A stretch of 51,400 nucleotides of DNA from Mesorhizobium sp. STM 4661 (GCF_000359125.1 NZ_CAAF010000051.1:1-51400); one strand, 5' to 3'; numbered from the stretch's first letter, positions 1-9,463 are shown. Notes: generated by a model not told the origin, from the letters alone. Numbers and translations are program-made.

Positions 1-35
1 GGCAGCTTCATTGCTCTGCCTTTCCTCCAACGTTG

Positions 36-117
36 AAAATTGGCGAAAGCAATCGTGACACCCGATCTCCCCCCTTGCGGGGGAGATGTCCGGCAGGACA
101 GAGGGGGGTGCTGTCCC
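36..117. repeat. Family B palindromic intergenic element, half copy
   Basis: The sequence runs from ATTGGCGAAAGC through a C-run/G-run hairpin (CTCCCCC / GGGGGAG) to a GTCCGGCAGGACAGAGG block. The same blocks recur near 34.2, 41.0 and 46.9 kb, where they form two-armed elements of about 160 bp. Only one arm is present here. It lies just beyond the 3' end of the glutathione S-transferase gene and may act as its 3' hairpin. Positions 1-136 hold no gene that I can support. Confidence 0.8.
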
Positions 118-136
118 TCGGCCTTTCGTACATTTG

Positions 137-763
137 TCAACCAGCCTTTTCGGTACGGGCAAAGCTCGGGCGTTGGACAATGCGGTCCCACCAATCCCGG
201 ATATCTGGAAATTCGGCCAGCAGCTTTCGCCCTTCGGCAACCTTGAGGAAATAGCCGATGATCGGCGCGGCATGCAGGTCGGCCAGCATCAGCTGATCGC
301 CCAGCAGCCACGGCCCGGCGGCTTTCAGTGAGGTGAGCACGCGAAGCACCGTGGCCGCCTGGCCAAGGCCGCCAGCGATCAGTGACTCGTCGGGCGGCTC
401 TTTCTCCAGCCGCTCGACGGCGACGTCCCAGACCATCGCCCGATACGCATAAGCGTCGAGCATGCCGATGATCTGGTTCATGGTTGCGCGGGGTCGAGCG
501 TCCGCCGGCAGCAGCGCCGGTCCGTCGAACGCCTCGTCGACATAGCGCGCGATCGCGCTGCTCTCAAAAAGGCGAAACCCGTCATGCTCGAAGGCCGGGA
601 TGCGGCCGAACGGGTGATGGTCGAAATACCAGCCGGGAATGCCGTCCGCCGCGAAAACATCGACCGGCACAAGCTCATAGTCGATGCCCTTTTCCTCGAG
701 CACGAGGCGGACGATGCGCACGTAGACGCTGTAATCCGCCCCGTAGACGACGGGTTTGCTCAT
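137..763 (-). CDS. Glutathione S-transferase family protein
   Basis: 208 residues. Residues 1-80 show a thioredoxin-like N-terminal domain ending in the glutathione-binding ESSAIARYVDEAF stretch, where Glu-Ser bind the gamma-glutamyl group. An all-helical C-terminal domain follows (residues 90-200) with the usual DxxAAPIIGY-type segment. A cytosolic, dimeric detoxification enzyme is the family expectation; the substrate cannot be read from the sequence. It starts with ATG 12 bp after the stop of icd on the same strand, so the two are probably cotranscribed. The pairing suggests NADPH supply or redox housekeeping, but that is inference. Confidence 0.9.
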   Translation of the reverse strand: MSKPVVYGADYSVYVRIVRLVLEEKGIDYELVPVDVFAADGIPGWYFDHHPFGRIPAFEHDGFRLFESSAIARYVDEAFDGPALLPADARPRATMNQIIGMLDAYAYRAMVWDVAVERLEKEPPDESLIAGGLGQAATVLRVLTSLKAAGPWLLGDQLMLADLHAAPIIGYFLKVAEGRKLLAEFPDIRDWWDRIVQRPSFARTEKAG

Positions 764-775
764 CTCGTTTGGCCG

Positions 776-1987
776 TCAGGCCATCGCCTTCTGCAGATTC
801 TCGTCGATCTTGTCGAGGAAGCCGGTGGTCGAAAGCCATGGCTGGTCGGGACCGATCAGCAGCGACAGATCCTTGGTCATGAAGCCGGATTCGACGGTCT
901 GGATGCAGACCCTTTCCAGCGTCTCGGCAAAGCGCTTCAGCTCGGCATTGTCGTCGAGCTTGGCGCGATGGGCGAGGCCGCGCGTCCAGGCGAAGATCGA
1001 GGCAATCGAATTGGTCGAGGTTTCCTCGCCCTTCTGATGCTGGCGATAGTGGCGGGTGACGGTGCCGTGCGCGGCCTCGGCCTCCACCGTCTTGCCGTCC
1101 GGCGTCATCAGCACCGACGTCATCAGGCCGAGCGAGCCGAAGCCTTGCGCCACCGTGTCGGACTGCACGTCGCCGTCATAGTTCTTGCAGGCCCAGACAT
1201 AGCCGCCCGACCATTTCAGGCTGGAGGCGACCATGTCGTCGATCAGCCGGTGCTCGTACCAGATTTTCTTCGCCTTGAACTCGGCTTCGAACTCTTGCTC
1301 GTAGACCTCCTGGAAGATGTCCTTGAAGCGGCCGTCATAGGCCTTGAGGATGGTGTTCTTGGTCGAGAGATAGACCGGATAGTTGCGCAGCAGGCCATAG
1401 TTCAGCGAGGCGCGGGCGAATTCGCGGATCGACTCGTCGAGATTGTACATGGCCATGGCAACGCCGGCGGCCGGCGCGTCGAACACGTCATGCTCGATCA
1501 CCTTGCCGTCCTCGCCGACGAACTTGATCGTCAGCTTACCCTTGCCGGGGAAGCGGAAATCGGTGGCGCGATACTGGTCGCCGAAGGCGTGGCGGCCGAC
1601 GATGATCGGCTTGGTCCAGCCAGGCACCAACCGCGGCACGTTCTTCATGATGATCGGTTCGCGGAAGATGGTGCCGCCGAGGATGTTGCGGATCGTGCCG
1701 TTCGGCGACTTCCACATCTTCTTCAGCTTGAATTCCTCGACGCGCTGTTCGTCGGGCGTTATCGTCGCGCATTTCACGCCGACGCCGTGTTTCTTGATGG
1801 CGTTGGCCGCATCGATGGTCACCTGGTCGCCGGTGGCGTCGCGGTGCTCGACGCCGAGGTCGTAATATTCGAGCTTCAGGTCGAGATAAGGGTGGATCAG
1901 CTTGTCCTTGATGAACTGCCAGATGATGCGGGTCATCTCGTCGCCGTCGAGTTCGACGACCGGGTTCGCCACCTTGATCTTCGCCAT
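776..1987 (-). CDS. icd: NADP-dependent isocitrate dehydrogenase
   Basis: 403 residues, the length of the dimeric eukaryote-like NADP-IDH of alphaproteobacteria. It converts isocitrate to 2-oxoglutarate with NADPH formation in the TCA cycle. The substrate-binding SPNGTIRN motif is at residues 94-101, the family signature [17 protein letters not shown] lies in the C-terminal half, and the N-terminal [13 protein letters not shown] is characteristic. It starts at an ATG with AAAGAA-type purines upstream and is followed 12 bp downstream by the GST gene. The 199 bp between its start and the divergent methyltransferase must carry both promoters; I could not place them. Confidence 0.97.
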   Translation of the reverse strand: MAKIKVANPVVELDGDEMTRIIWQFIKDKLIHPYLDLKLEYYDLGVEHRDATGDQVTIDAANAIKKHGVGVKCATITPDEQRVEEFKLKKMWKSPNGTIRNILGGTIFREPIIMKNVPRLVPGWTKPIIVGRHAFGDQYRATDFRFPGKGKLTIKFVGEDGKVIEHDVFDAPAAGVAMAMYNLDESIREFARASLNYGLLRNYPVYLSTKNTILKAYDGRFKDIFQEVYEQEFEAEFKAKKIWYEHRLIDDMVASSLKWSGGYVWACKNYDGDVQSDTVAQGFGSLGLMTSVLMTPDGKTVEAEAAHGTVTRHYRQHQKGEETSTNSIASIFAWTRGLAHRAKLDDNAELKRFAETLERVCIQTVESGFMTKDLSLLIGPDQPWLSTTGFLDKIDENLQKAMA

Positions 1988-2195
1988 GGAAAGAATGCCT
2001 CGTTGTTGGGGATCGGAACGGCCTTGCCCGCATGGCTTTCGGCCGGGGATGCGGCCCGTATATCAAAGCATTTTTGGCCGCGCAAACGGCGATCCGCGCC
2101 AGCGGGCATTGGGCGCTCCTTGCGAAAGCTTCATTTTCGCGGCCGGATATGGCAGGGAACGCTGAAATGCCGCAAACAGCAGTTCATTGACAGCC

Positions 2196-3116
2196 ATGCC
2201 CACCACCAAGGATCCCGACATTCCTCTTGCCAAGGGCCCGGCGATCATCCTGGTCGAGCCGCAGCTCGGCGAGAATATCGGCATGGTCGCGCGCGCCATG
2301 GCGAATTTCGGCCTTGCCGAGCTGCGCCTCGTCAATCCGCGCGACGGCTGGCCGAGCGAAAAGGCGCGCGCTGCCGCAAGCCGCGCCGACCATGTCATCG
2401 ACGCCGTCACCGTCTTCGACGATCTGGCCTCGGCGGTCGCCGATCTGAACTTCGTCTTCGCCACCACGGCGCGCGAGCGCGACGGCTTCAAGCCGGTGCG
2501 CGGTCCGGTCGAAGCGGGCAGGGCGCTGCGGGCACGTCACATGGCCGGCCAGCTCACCGGCATCCTGTTCGGCCGCGAGCGCTTCGGTCTCTATAATGAC
2601 GAGGTCGGTCTCGCCGACGAGATCGTCACCTTTCCGGTCGATCCGGCCTTCTCCTCGCTCAACATCGCGCAGGCGGCCCTGCTGATGTCTTATGAATGGA
2701 TGAAGTCCGGCCTGGAAGACGAAACCAAGACCAATTTCTCCAGCCCCGAAATCCTGCCGGCGACGAAGGAGCAGTTGCACGGCCTGTTCGCCTATCTGGA
2801 GGGCGCGCTCGAGGCGCGCGGCTATTTCCGTCCGGCGCCGAAGAAGCCGAAGATGGTCGACAACCTGCGCGCGGCGCTGACGCGCGCCGGCTTCGCCGAG
2901 CCGGAGCTCAAGGTGCTGCGCGGCATCATCTCGTCGCTCGACAGGTTCTCGCCGGCGATGCCGCGCGGCGACGGCTCGCCGGGCGATGACCCAAGGCGGA
3001 TTCCGGCCGCGGCCGCGCGCGCTCGTAAGGCCGGGATCGACGGTCCGGCCGACAAGGCCGCCGGCAAGGACGACGACATACCACCGCAAGGTGGCAAGGG
3101 AACCGACAATGACTGA
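2196..3116 (+). CDS. TrmJ/SpoU-family RNA 2'-O-methyltransferase
   Basis: 306 residues from the ATG at 2196; a TTG nine bases upstream is in frame, and neither has a clear ribosome binding site. SPOUT-fold signatures are visible: [20 protein letters not shown] near residues 19-38, [11 protein letters not shown] near 120, and a final [14 protein letters not shown] knot motif near 160. These bind S-adenosylmethionine and dimerise the enzyme. The likely role is 2'-O-methylation of tRNA or rRNA ribose. The C-terminal third is a basic extension rich in Ala/Arg/Lys/Asp with low complexity after residue 265. The stop overlaps the murI start by 8 bp, implying translational coupling. Confidence 0.88.
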   Translation: MPTTKDPDIPLAKGPAIILVEPQLGENIGMVARAMANFGLAELRLVNPRDGWPSEKARAAASRADHVIDAVTVFDDLASAVADLNFVFATTARERDGFKPVRGPVEAGRALRARHMAGQLTGILFGRERFGLYNDEVGLADEIVTFPVDPAFSSLNIAQAALLMSYEWMKSGLEDETKTNFSSPEILPATKEQLHGLFAYLEGALEARGYFRPAPKKPKMVDNLRAALTRAGFAEPELKVLRGIISSLDRFSPAMPRGDGSPGDDPRRIPAAAARARKAGIDGPADKAAGKDDDIPPQGGKGTDND

Positions 3117-3909
3117 TCGCCCGATCCTGATGTTCGATTCCGGTATCGGCGGCCTGACGGTGCTGCGCGAGGCGCGCGTGCTGATGCCCGATCGCCGTTT
3201 CGTCTATGTCGCCGACGACGCGGCTTTCCCCTTCGGCGCATGGGAAGAACCGGCGCTGAGGGTGCATATATTGGAGCTGTTCGCCAAACTGCTCGACCGG
3301 TTTTCACCGGCCATTTCGGTCATCGCCTGCAACACCGCCTCGACGCTGGTCATCGATGCGTTGCGCGAGAGATTTCCCGACCATCCTTTTGTCGGCACGG
3401 TGCCGGCGATCAAGCCGGCGGCCGAGCGCACGCGCTCCAGACTGGTTTCGGTGTTGGCGACGCCCGGCACGGTCAAGCGCCAGTACACGCGCGACCTGAT
3501 CAGCAAATGGGCGCAGAAATGTCATGTCCGCCTGGTCGGCAGCGACAATCTGGCCGGGCTGGCCGAAATCTATATGCGCGACGGCTTTGTCGACGAGGAG
3601 GCCGTGCGCGCCGAGATCGCCCCGTGCTTCGTCGAACGTGACGGGCTCAGGACCGACATCGTCGTGCTGGCCTGCACCCATTATCCTTTCCTGGCCAACC
3701 GCATGCGCAAGACAGCACCTTGGCCGGTCGACTGGCTCGACCCCGCCGAGGCGATCGCGCGCCGCGCGCTCTCGCTTCTCGACGGTACCGAAGCCAGCAG
3801 TCGCGCCGAGATGCTGCCGGAAGGCGCCGACCTAGCCGTCTTCACCTCGAAACGGGCCGATTTCCCAACGCGCCGCCTGATGCAGGGGTTTGGGCTGGCG
3901 ATTTCCTGA
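3109..3909 (+). CDS. murI: Glutamate racemase
   Basis: 266 residues. It makes D-glutamate for peptidoglycan in the cytoplasm. The start is taken as the ATG at 3109, giving the typical [20 protein letters not shown]-terminus. The two catalytic cysteines are in ACNTAST (C74) and VLACTHYPF (C189), the expected spacing for the family. The gene overlaps the upstream methyltransferase by 8 bp. The open frame extends upstream of 3109, but that part has no family similarity. After the stop comes an 86-bp nested palindrome at 3920-4005 that may end the transcript. Confidence 0.95.
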   Translation: MTDRPILMFDSGIGGLTVLREARVLMPDRRFVYVADDAAFPFGAWEEPALRVHILELFAKLLDRFSPAISVIACNTASTLVIDALRERFPDHPFVGTVPAIKPAAERTRSRLVSVLATPGTVKRQYTRDLISKWAQKCHVRLVGSDNLAGLAEIYMRDGFVDEEAVRAEIAPCFVERDGLRTDIVVLACTHYPFLANRMRKTAPWPVDWLDPAEAIARRALSLLDGTEASSRAEMLPEGADLAVFTSKRADFPTRRLMQGFGLAIS

Positions 3910-3919
3910 GTCCTTTCTT

Positions 3920-4005
3920 ATGCATGTCGTTGTCCCAAAACCGCTGCGCACCCTCGGGTCAAGCCCTGGGTCTAGCCCGAGGGCATGCTTTTGGGCGACA
4001 TGCAT
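3920..4005. repeat. Nested inverted repeat between murI and DUF3008 gene
   Basis: The outer arms ATGCATGTCG...CCCAAAA (3920-3940) and TTTTGGGCGACATGCAT (3989-4005) are complementary except for a 4-nt insertion (TTGT) in the left arm. The inner arms CCCTCGGG (3951-3958) and CCCGAGGG (3976-3983) are perfect. The overall shape is a long hairpin with a branched tip, unlike the family A and B repeats in sequence. Confidence 0.75.
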
Positions 4006-4062
4006 TGGGAACATCACCCGGACGGTTGCGTTTTCCCTCAATCGCAAACGGGAGAAACGATC

Positions 4063-4248
4063 ATGCCAGCCACCTCAAAAGCCCAGCAAAAGGCCGCCGG
4101 CGCGGCCCTGTCCGCCAAGCGTGGCGAGACGAAGAAGAGTGAACTCAAGGGCGCCTCGAAGGGAATGTACGAATCCATGAGCGAAAAGCAGCTCGAGGAA
4201 TTCGCCGAGACCAAGCGCAAGGGGCTGCCGGAAAAGAAAAAAGGTTGA
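4063..4248 (+). CDS. DUF3008 family small protein
   Basis: 61 residues, basic and hydrophilic, with no membrane segment or signal peptide. It opens MPATSKAQQKAAGAAL and carries KGASKGMYESMSEKQLEEFA, the recognisable DUF3008 pattern found widely in rhizobia. GGGAGAAACG just upstream of the ATG at 4063 is a good ribosome binding site and decides this start over an in-frame ATG at 3985 that lies inside the palindrome. Function unknown; such small proteins are sometimes stress induced, which is only a guess here. Confidence 0.85.
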   Translation: MPATSKAQQKAAGAALSAKRGETKKSELKGASKGMYESMSEKQLEEFAETKRKGLPEKKKG

Positions 4249-4294
4249 TCTCAGCGCCACAGGACCACAAAGTACGCTCTAGCACCTTGAATCT

Positions 4295-4340
4295 GCGCAT
4301 CGTGCTTTCCGAAAATCGATTCCAATTTTCGGGCCGATGC
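4295..4340. repeat. Family A palindromic intergenic element, diverged copy
   Basis: GCGCATCGTGC and a complementary GGCCGATGC end flank a centre with CGAAAATCGATTCC, matching the family A copies at 10659, 20011, 21586 and 31788 in layout. The arms are imperfect here. It lies in the DUF3008-rpsD gap. Confidence 0.55.
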
Positions 4341-4427
4341 GGCGATGCCGTTGGCATAACCTCCACCAGCACCGCATCTAACATCGAAAGCGTTATCGGG
4401 TTGGCCCTGGCAGTGCCAGTCACAAGC

Positions 4428-4456
4428 TTGACACCGGTTAAATCTCCGTTTAATCA
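4428..4456 (+). promoter_or_regulatory. Candidate rpsD promoter
   Basis: TTGACA at 4428-4433, preceded by C as in the alphaproteobacterial CTTGAC box, is followed after exactly 17 nt by TAATCA at 4451-4456. Transcription would start near 4463, directly at the first leader hairpin, giving a leader of about 220 nt before rpsD. The minus 10 hexamer is weak. Confidence 0.5.
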
Positions 4457-4465
4457 GCGCGCCAA

Positions 4466-4685
4466 CACCGGGCCGCAATGCCCGGTGGTTTCTTTATATG
4501 CGCAAGACTCTCGGGAAGCCGATCTATACTTTCCCGAAATCTTGTTGAAATGACGTGTCCCGTGGGTTTTCCGCCGCGTTGCGTGGGAAAACCCTGTCAG
4601 GTCTCGAAAACGGAGGCCAGAGGAGGGCGCGTTTCCTTCACCCGGGCCATGAGGTTCCGGGTGTGTTGTTTTGAAAGGGAATGCG
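4466..4685 (+). ncRNA. Structured 5' leader of rpsD (candidate cis-regulatory RNA)
   Basis: Four hairpins follow one another. H1 has CACCGGGC 4466-4473 paired with GCCCGGTG 4480-4487 and is followed by a T-rich run, so it could be a terminator. H2 has TCGGGAA 4511-4517 with TTCCCGA 4531-4537. H3 has GGGTTTTCC 4564-4572 with GGAAAACCC 4586-4594. H4 has CACCCGG 4639-4645 with CCGGGTG 4657-4663. The rpsD ribosome binding site AAAGGGA comes right after H4. No coding frame explains the 437-bp gap 4249-4685, apart from the family A repeat. S4 regulates its own synthesis through leader RNA in other bacteria, so autoregulation is a reasonable inference. Confidence 0.45.
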
Positions 4686-5303
4686 ATGAGCAAGCGCGAA
4701 TCCGCGAAATACAAGATCGACCGCCGTCTCGGCGAAAACATCTGGGGCCGCCCGAAGTCCCCGGTCAACAAGCGTGAATACGGCCCCGGCCAGCATGGCC
4801 AGCGCCGCAAGGGCAAGCTTTCCGATTTCGGCCTGCAGCTGCGCGCCAAGCAGAAGCTGAAGGGCCACTATGGCGACGTTTCGGAAAAGCAGTTCCGCAA
4901 GGTCTATGAAGAGGCCGATCGCCGCAAGGGCGACACCTCGGAGAACCTGATCGGCCTGCTCGAATCGCGTCTCGACGCGGTCGTCTACCGCGCCAAGTTC
5001 GTGCCGACCATCTTTGCCGCCCGTCAGTTCGTCAACCACGGCCACGTCAACGTCAACGGCAAGCGCGTCAACATCGGCTCGTACCGCTGCAAGCCGGGCG
5101 ATGTCGTCGAAGTGCGCGAGAAGTCGAAGCAGCTGGTCATCGTTCTGGAATCGGTGGGCCTTGCCGAACGCGATGTGCCTGATTACATCGATGCCGATCA
5201 CAACAAGATGGTTGCCACCTTCGCGCGCATCCCCGGCCTGGCGGACGTTCCCTTCGCAGTGCAGATGGAACCGAACCTGGTCGTCGAATTCTATTCGCGC
5301 TGA
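4686..5303 (+). CDS. rpsD: 30S ribosomal protein S4
   Basis: 205 residues. It is a primary 16S rRNA-binding protein of the small subunit. The N-terminus [20 protein letters not shown] and the [19 protein letters not shown] stretch are typical of alphaproteobacterial S4. An S4 RNA-binding domain spans roughly residues 95-157 with [20 protein letters not shown]. The ATG at 4686 follows AAAGGGAATGCG. The gene stands alone here, not in the alpha operon, which fits rhizobia, and is followed by a strong terminator. Confidence 0.98.
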   Translation: MSKRESAKYKIDRRLGENIWGRPKSPVNKREYGPGQHGQRRKGKLSDFGLQLRAKQKLKGHYGDVSEKQFRKVYEEADRRKGDTSENLIGLLESRLDAVVYRAKFVPTIFAARQFVNHGHVNVNGKRVNIGSYRCKPGDVVEVREKSKQLVIVLESVGLAERDVPDYIDADHNKMVATFARIPGLADVPFAVQMEPNLVVEFYSR

Positions 5304-5328
5304 TCGACCACATTTTACGACACCATCG

Positions 5329-5358
5329 AAGGCCGCCCATCGAGGCGGCCTTTTCTTT
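5329..5358 (+). terminator. Rho-independent terminator of rpsD
   Basis: Perfect 9-bp stem AAGGCCGCC (5329-5337) and GGCGGCCTT (5344-5352), 6-nt loop, then a TTTTCTTT tract. It lies 25 bp after the rpsD stop. Confidence 0.9.
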
Positions 5359-5406
5359 GTCTGCCACGTCCGCTAATCCGTGCGGCAACAAAGAGGCCGC
5401 CGCGCC

Positions 5407-6294
5407 ATGAACATGCTGCCAGACGCCGAAACACTTGAACCGGTTGCCGATGCCGAAGGCGGCTTTCATCCTCTGTTCGCCGATGTGCCGTCTTCCGTCG
5501 AATTCAACAAGCTGCGCAAGCGGCTGCTGCGGCTCGCCCGTCAGGCGATCGACGATTTCGCGATGGCGAGACCTGGCGCTCGCTGGCTGGTGGCGCTGTC
5601 CGGCGGCAAGGATTCCTACGGCTTGCTTGCTTTGCTGCTCGATCTCAAATGGCGCGGCCTGCTGCCGGTCGAACTGCTGGCCTGCAATCTCGACCAGGGC
5701 CAGCCGAATTTCCCCAAACACATCCTGCCCGACTATCTCGACAGAAACGGCATCCCGCACCGCATCGAATATCAGGACACCTATTCGGTGGTCACCGACA
5801 AGCTCCCCGAGGGCAGCACCTATTGTTCGCTCTGCTCGCGGCTGAGGCGTGGCCATCTCTACCGCATCGCGCGGGAGGAGGACTGTTCGGCCCTGGTGCT
5901 CGGCCACCACCGCGAGGATATCCTCGAAACCTTCTTCATGAACCTGTTCCACGGCGGACGGCTCGCCGCCATGCCGCCAAAGCTGCTCAACGATGAGGGC
6001 GACGTCATGGTGCTCAGGCCGCTCGCCTATTGCGCCGAGGCCGACCTCGAGAAATTCGCCGGCGCCATGCAGTTCCCGATCATCCCTTGCGATCTCTGCG
6101 GCAGCCAGGAAGGCCTGCAGCGCAACGCCATGAAGGCGATGCTCGACGATCTGGAAAAGCGCATGCCCGGCCGCAAGGACATCATGATCCGCGCCATGAG
6201 CAATGTGCGGCCCTCGCATCTGCTCGACCGCAAACTCTTTGATTTTACCGCCCTCAACGACACCCTCGCCACAAGGCAAGCCGATGACATTTGA
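5407..6294 (+). CDS. ttcA: tRNA 2-thiocytidine(32) synthetase TtcA
   Basis: 295 residues from the ATG at 5407. It thiolates cytidine 32 of tRNA, using ATP and an iron-sulfur cluster. The PP-loop SGGKDS is at residues 65-70. Cluster ligands expected in the family are present as CSLC (C140, C143) and CDLC (C228). [19 protein letters not shown] near 166-184 is a TtcA hallmark. The stop overlaps the next gene by 11 bp, so the two are likely translated together; a tRNA modification enzyme paired with an IMP-family phosphatase has no obvious pathway link. Confidence 0.93.
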   Translation: MNMLPDAETLEPVADAEGGFHPLFADVPSSVEFNKLRKRLLRLARQAIDDFAMARPGARWLVALSGGKDSYGLLALLLDLKWRGLLPVELLACNLDQGQPNFPKHILPDYLDRNGIPHRIEYQDTYSVVTDKLPEGSTYCSLCSRLRRGHLYRIAREEDCSALVLGHHREDILETFFMNLFHGGRLAAMPPKLLNDEGDVMVLRPLAYCAEADLEKFAGAMQFPIIPCDLCGSQEGLQRNAMKAMLDDLEKRMPGRKDIMIRAMSNVRPSHLLDRKLFDFTALNDTLATRQADDI

Positions 6295-7111
6295 CGATAC
6301 CGCGATCGACTGGCTCGCCGAGCTTCTGTCCGACACCGCCAAGGCCGAGATCATGCCGCGCTTTCGCCGGCTGAACGAGGGCGACATTCGCCAGAAGACC
6401 TCGGCCGCCGATTTGGTGACGGAGGCCGACGTCAACGCCGAGCGGCTTATCACCGCCAGGCTACGCGAGCGTTACCCCCAGGCGATGATCGTCGGCGAGG
6501 AGGCGTGTTCCGACAATCCGGAGCTGCTTGAGGGCTTGGGCGATGCCGATCTCGCCTTCGTCATCGATCCGGTCGACGGCACCTTCAACTTCGCCTCGGG
6601 CGTGCCGCTGTTCGGCGTCATGCTCGGCGTCGTGGTCAAGGGCGAGACCGTCGCCGGCATCATCCACGATCCCGTCGGCCAGGACTGGCTGATCGGCGCC
6701 AAAGGCGCTGGCAGCCATATCCGTCACGCGCATGGCAGTATCGAGAAGGTGCAGGTCGCCGAGCCTGTGGCGATGTCGCAGATGACCGGCGCAGTGTCCT
6801 GGCAATATCTGCCGGAACCGGAACGGTCGCGGCTGGCGCGCAACCAGACCAAGACCCTGTCGCAGTTCAACTACCGCTGCGCCGCCCACGAATACCGTCT
6901 GCTCGCGAGCGGCCACGGCCATTTCGTCGTCTACAACAAGCTGATGCCGTGGGACCATCTGGCTGGCGTCCTGATCCACGCCGAGGCTGGCGGCTACACG
7001 GCGCGTTTCGACGGCAGCGCCTATCTGCCGTCACATCTCGGCGGCGGCATCATTGTCGCGCCTGACAGGGAAAGCTGGCACGAACTGCGCCGCGAGCTCT
7101 GGGCGGAATAG
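6284..7111 (+). CDS. Inositol monophosphatase family protein
   Basis: 275 residues from the ATG at 6284, inside the 3' end of ttcA. The Mg-dependent phosphatase motifs are visible: VTEADVNAE near 45-54, GEE at 71-73, DPVDGT at 95-100, and a C-terminal [15 protein letters not shown] equivalent of the WDxxAG motif. Substrates in the family include inositol phosphates, histidinol phosphate and 3'-phosphoadenosine phosphate; the sequence does not decide among them. Histidinol phosphatase (HisN-type) is a possible role in rhizobia. Confidence 0.88.
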   Translation: MTFDDTAIDWLAELLSDTAKAEIMPRFRRLNEGDIRQKTSAADLVTEADVNAERLITARLRERYPQAMIVGEEACSDNPELLEGLGDADLAFVIDPVDGTFNFASGVPLFGVMLGVVVKGETVAGIIHDPVGQDWLIGAKGAGSHIRHAHGSIEKVQVAEPVAMSQMTGAVSWQYLPEPERSRLARNQTKTLSQFNYRCAAHEYRLLASGHGHFVVYNKLMPWDHLAGVLIHAEAGGYTARFDGSAYLPSHLGGGIIVAPDRESWHELRRELWAE

Positions 7112-7133
7112 GCTCAAGGCCGGAGATCCCGAA

Positions 7134-7541
7134 ATGAAACCTCGGTCCACAATTGTTGCAACGATCCTTGCCCTTGCCTTGGTTGCCGGCCCCAGCGAGG
7201 CAAGATCGCAGGAACGCGCATGTCGCAGTCCCGATCCCATCGACACCATAGACGAGATGTTCTCCGCGATCTTCGCCTGTTGGGAGCCGCCGCGGGGAAG
7301 CGCGGGCATGACCCTGACGCTGCAGTTCTCAATTCGCCGAAACGGCACACTTATTGGCAAGCCTCGCGCCACTTATTCCCATCTAGGGAACGATGGCACG
7401 CTCAACCGGGCCTTCGTGGCTTCCATCCTCGACGCTCTCGACAAGGCTCTGCCACTGCCCGTTTCGGACAGCATGGGTGGAGCAATCGCAGGGCGTACGC
7501 TGTTCCCTCGCTTCACAGCAGCGAGTGGGGATGCATCCTAA
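7134..7541 (+). CDS. Small secreted protein, possibly TonB C-terminal-like
   Basis: 135 residues. An N-terminal Sec signal peptide (MKPRSTIVATILALALVAG, probably cleaved around SEA-RSQ) is followed by a domain with two cysteines. The part LQFSIRRNGTLIGKPRATY followed by helix and a hydrophobic strand resembles the TonB/TolA C-terminal fold found in many small rhizobial periplasmic proteins; that is a fold guess. It starts 22 bp after the phosphatase stop with GGAGA upstream, so probably the same operon. It converges on the Bcr gene, 19 bp away. Confidence 0.65.
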   Translation: MKPRSTIVATILALALVAGPSEARSQERACRSPDPIDTIDEMFSAIFACWEPPRGSAGMTLTLQFSIRRNGTLIGKPRATYSHLGNDGTLNRAFVASILDALDKALPLPVSDSMGGAIAGRTLFPRFTAASGDAS

Positions 7542-7560
7542 AGCGCGTCAGGCATATGCA

Positions 7561-8805
7561 TCAAACCGGCGGATTGTGCGGCTGGAACATCTTGCCGCGC
7601 TCGGCGATCAGGATCATCAGCAGCGCCGCGACCGAGACGCTGCAGAAACCGGCGGCCAGCGGCGTCACCGTGCCGTTGAAGGCCTGGCCGATCAGCGTAC
7701 CGAGAATGCCGCCGAGAAACGTCTGCATGAAGCCGAGGATGGACGACGCCGTGCCGGCCAATTGCCCGAGCGGCTCCATGGCGAGCGCGTTGAAATTGGC
7801 GCCCAGCGCGCCGAAAGGGAGCATGGCGCCGGCAAAGAAGGTGATGAAGAGCCAGAGCGGCATCTTCATTTCCAGCGACACGACCAGCCAGGCAAGGCTG
7901 ATCACCAGGAACAGCAGCAGCGCGCTCTGCGACAGGCGGCGCATGCCGATACGGCCGACGAGGCGCGAGTTCAGATAATTGGAGAAGGCGAGCACCGCCG
8001 CGACCCCGGCAAAGATGACGGGAAACATCTCGCCGACTTTGAACACGTCGACATAGATCTGCTGTGCCGAGGCGATGAAGCCGAACATGGCCGCGAAGAT
8101 GAAGGTGCTGGCAAAGGCGTAGCAGAGCGCGATGCGATTGGTCAGCACGATGCGGAAACCGCCCAGGACGGATGACACCGTCAGCGGCCGGCGATATTCG
8201 GGACGCAGCGTTTCCGGCAGCCGCAGCAGCGACCAGGCCGAGACGATCAGCGCCCCTGCCGCCATGGTGATGAAGATCCAGTGCCAGGAGGCAAACAGCA
8301 TGATGAACTGGCCGATGCCCGGCGCCACCACTGGAATGGCCATGAACACCATGAAGATCAGCGACATCACCTCGGCCATGCGCCGGCCGTCGAACGTGTC
8401 GCGCACGATCGAGACGGCAATGACGCGCGTGGCGGCCGCGCCAATGCCTTGCACCAGCCTGCACAGAAGAAGAATAGCGAATGACGGGGCGATGGCCGCC
8501 GCCGCCGCCGCCGCGACATAGATCACCAGCCCGACGACCAGCGGCGCGCGGCGCCCAAACCGATCCGAGATCGGCCCGAAGAAAAGCTGTCCGCCGCCGA
8601 AGCCGAGAATATAGGCGGCGATCACATATTGGCGATGGTTCTCATTGGTCACGCCGAGAGATGCGCCGATCTGCTGCAGCGCCGGCAGCATGATGTCGAT
8701 GGCCAGCGAGTTCAACGCCATCAGCGCTGCGCACAGCGCGATGAATTCCCAGCGCGGAATAGGCAAGGTGCTTGCCTGTTGCGGCGCTTGTGCATGCTGA
8801 TCCAC
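7561..8805 (-). CDS. Bcr/CflA family multidrug efflux MFS transporter
   Basis: 414 residues with about 12 hydrophobic segments. MFS motif A is present between TM2 and TM3 as FGPISDRFGRRAPLVVG, and the loop after TM4 has LCRLVQGIGAAATRVI, characteristic of the Bcr/CflA (DHA1) drug:proton antiporters. It would export drugs or dipeptide-like compounds across the inner membrane. The start ATG at 8805 encodes MDQHAQAPQQ. The gene lies downstream of grxD, but the grxD terminator separates the two, so it probably has its own promoter in 8806-8949. Confidence 0.88.
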   Translation of the reverse strand: MDQHAQAPQQASTLPIPRWEFIALCAALMALNSLAIDIMLPALQQIGASLGVTNENHRQYVIAAYILGFGGGQLFFGPISDRFGRRAPLVVGLVIYVAAAAAAAIAPSFAILLLCRLVQGIGAAATRVIAVSIVRDTFDGRRMAEVMSLIFMVFMAIPVVAPGIGQFIMLFASWHWIFITMAAGALIVSAWSLLRLPETLRPEYRRPLTVSSVLGGFRIVLTNRIALCYAFASTFIFAAMFGFIASAQQIYVDVFKVGEMFPVIFAGVAAVLAFSNYLNSRLVGRIGMRRLSQSALLLFLVISLAWLVVSLEMKMPLWLFITFFAGAMLPFGALGANFNALAMEPLGQLAGTASSILGFMQTFLGGILGTLIGQAFNGTVTPLAAGFCSVSVAALLMILIAERGKMFQPHNPPV

Positions 8806-8821
8806 GGCAAGTCCGATCTTT

Positions 8822-8852
8822 CAAAGCAAAATGCGCCGGCGGGGCCGGCGCA
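8822..8852 (-). terminator. Rho-independent terminator of grxD
   Basis: Read on the minus strand: TGCGCCGGC and GCCGGCGCA pair as a 9-bp perfect stem (8832-8840 with 8844-8852) around a 3-nt loop, followed by TTTTGCTTTG. Confidence 0.85.
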
Positions 8853-8949
8853 CAGGCTCATCTGTTCCCGATGTCCGGGACCTAAAATTTCCGAGGCGGG
8901 GGCTGCCCCGGTGCCTTGACGCATGACTCCGCCATGCACAAAACCGGAA

Positions 8950-9285
8950 TCAGGCGGCGCCTTTGACGCTCACACCCTTTTCGACGAGGAACGTCTGCAA
9001 CTCGCCCGCCTGGAACATCTCTCGGATGATGTCGCAGCCGCCGACGAACTCGCCCTTGACATAGAGCTGGGGGATCGTCGGCCAGTTGGAATATTCCTTG
9101 ATGCCTTGGCGCAGTTCCGCCGAGTCCAGCACGTTCACGCCTTTGTAGTCGGCGCCGATATAGTCGAGGATCTGGACGACCTGGCCGGAAAATCCGCATT
9201 GCGGGAAACCGGGCGTACCCTTCATGAAGAGAACGACGTCGTTGCCCTTAACTTCGTTGTCGATATAGTCGTTGATACCGCTCAT
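8950..9285 (-). CDS. grxD: Grx4-type monothiol glutaredoxin
   Basis: 111 residues from the ATG at 9285, with GGATTCTCC-type purines upstream. The active site CGFS is at residues 30-33, and [31 protein letters not shown] and the C-terminal GG-D motif complete the glutathione-binding site. Such proteins bind and deliver [2Fe-2S] clusters, usually with a BolA partner, and a bolA gene lies 1 kb away on the same strand. The reading frame continues upstream of 9285 but without similarity. Confidence 0.95.
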   Translation of the reverse strand: MSGINDYIDNEVKGNDVVLFMKGTPGFPQCGFSGQVVQILDYIGADYKGVNVLDSAELRQGIKEYSNWPTIPQLYVKGEFVGGCDIIREMFQAGELQTFLVEKGVSVKGAA

Positions 9286-9401
9286 GGAGAATCCTTTCAC
9301 GCCTGTGGGAGGCAGGCTCGAAGCATACTCTTCAAATAAACCCATAGGTTGCTCGAAACAAGACGTTTGCCGCATCGCCTTGCAAATGGCGCAAAGGATG
9401 G

Positions 9402-9435
9402 CCTGATGTTGGGCCAAAACCTGATGTTGGGCCAA
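9402..9435. repeat. 18-bp tandem duplication between grxD and DUF2233 gene
   Basis: CCTGATGTTGGGCCAA occurs at 9402-9417 and again at 9420-9435, an 18-bp period. It lies in the divergent promoter region (9286-9463) about 30 bp before the DUF2233 start, where duplicated operator sites would sit. Confidence 0.8.
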
Positions 9436-9463
9436 GAGTAAGCAGTCACTGCTTTCCCGGGAA

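Noticed and set aside
584..2596. Plus-strand open frame of about 670 codons across GST and icd
   Set aside because: It is antisense to two clear genes, has no recognisable domain and exists because GC-rich codons leave few stops on the other strand.
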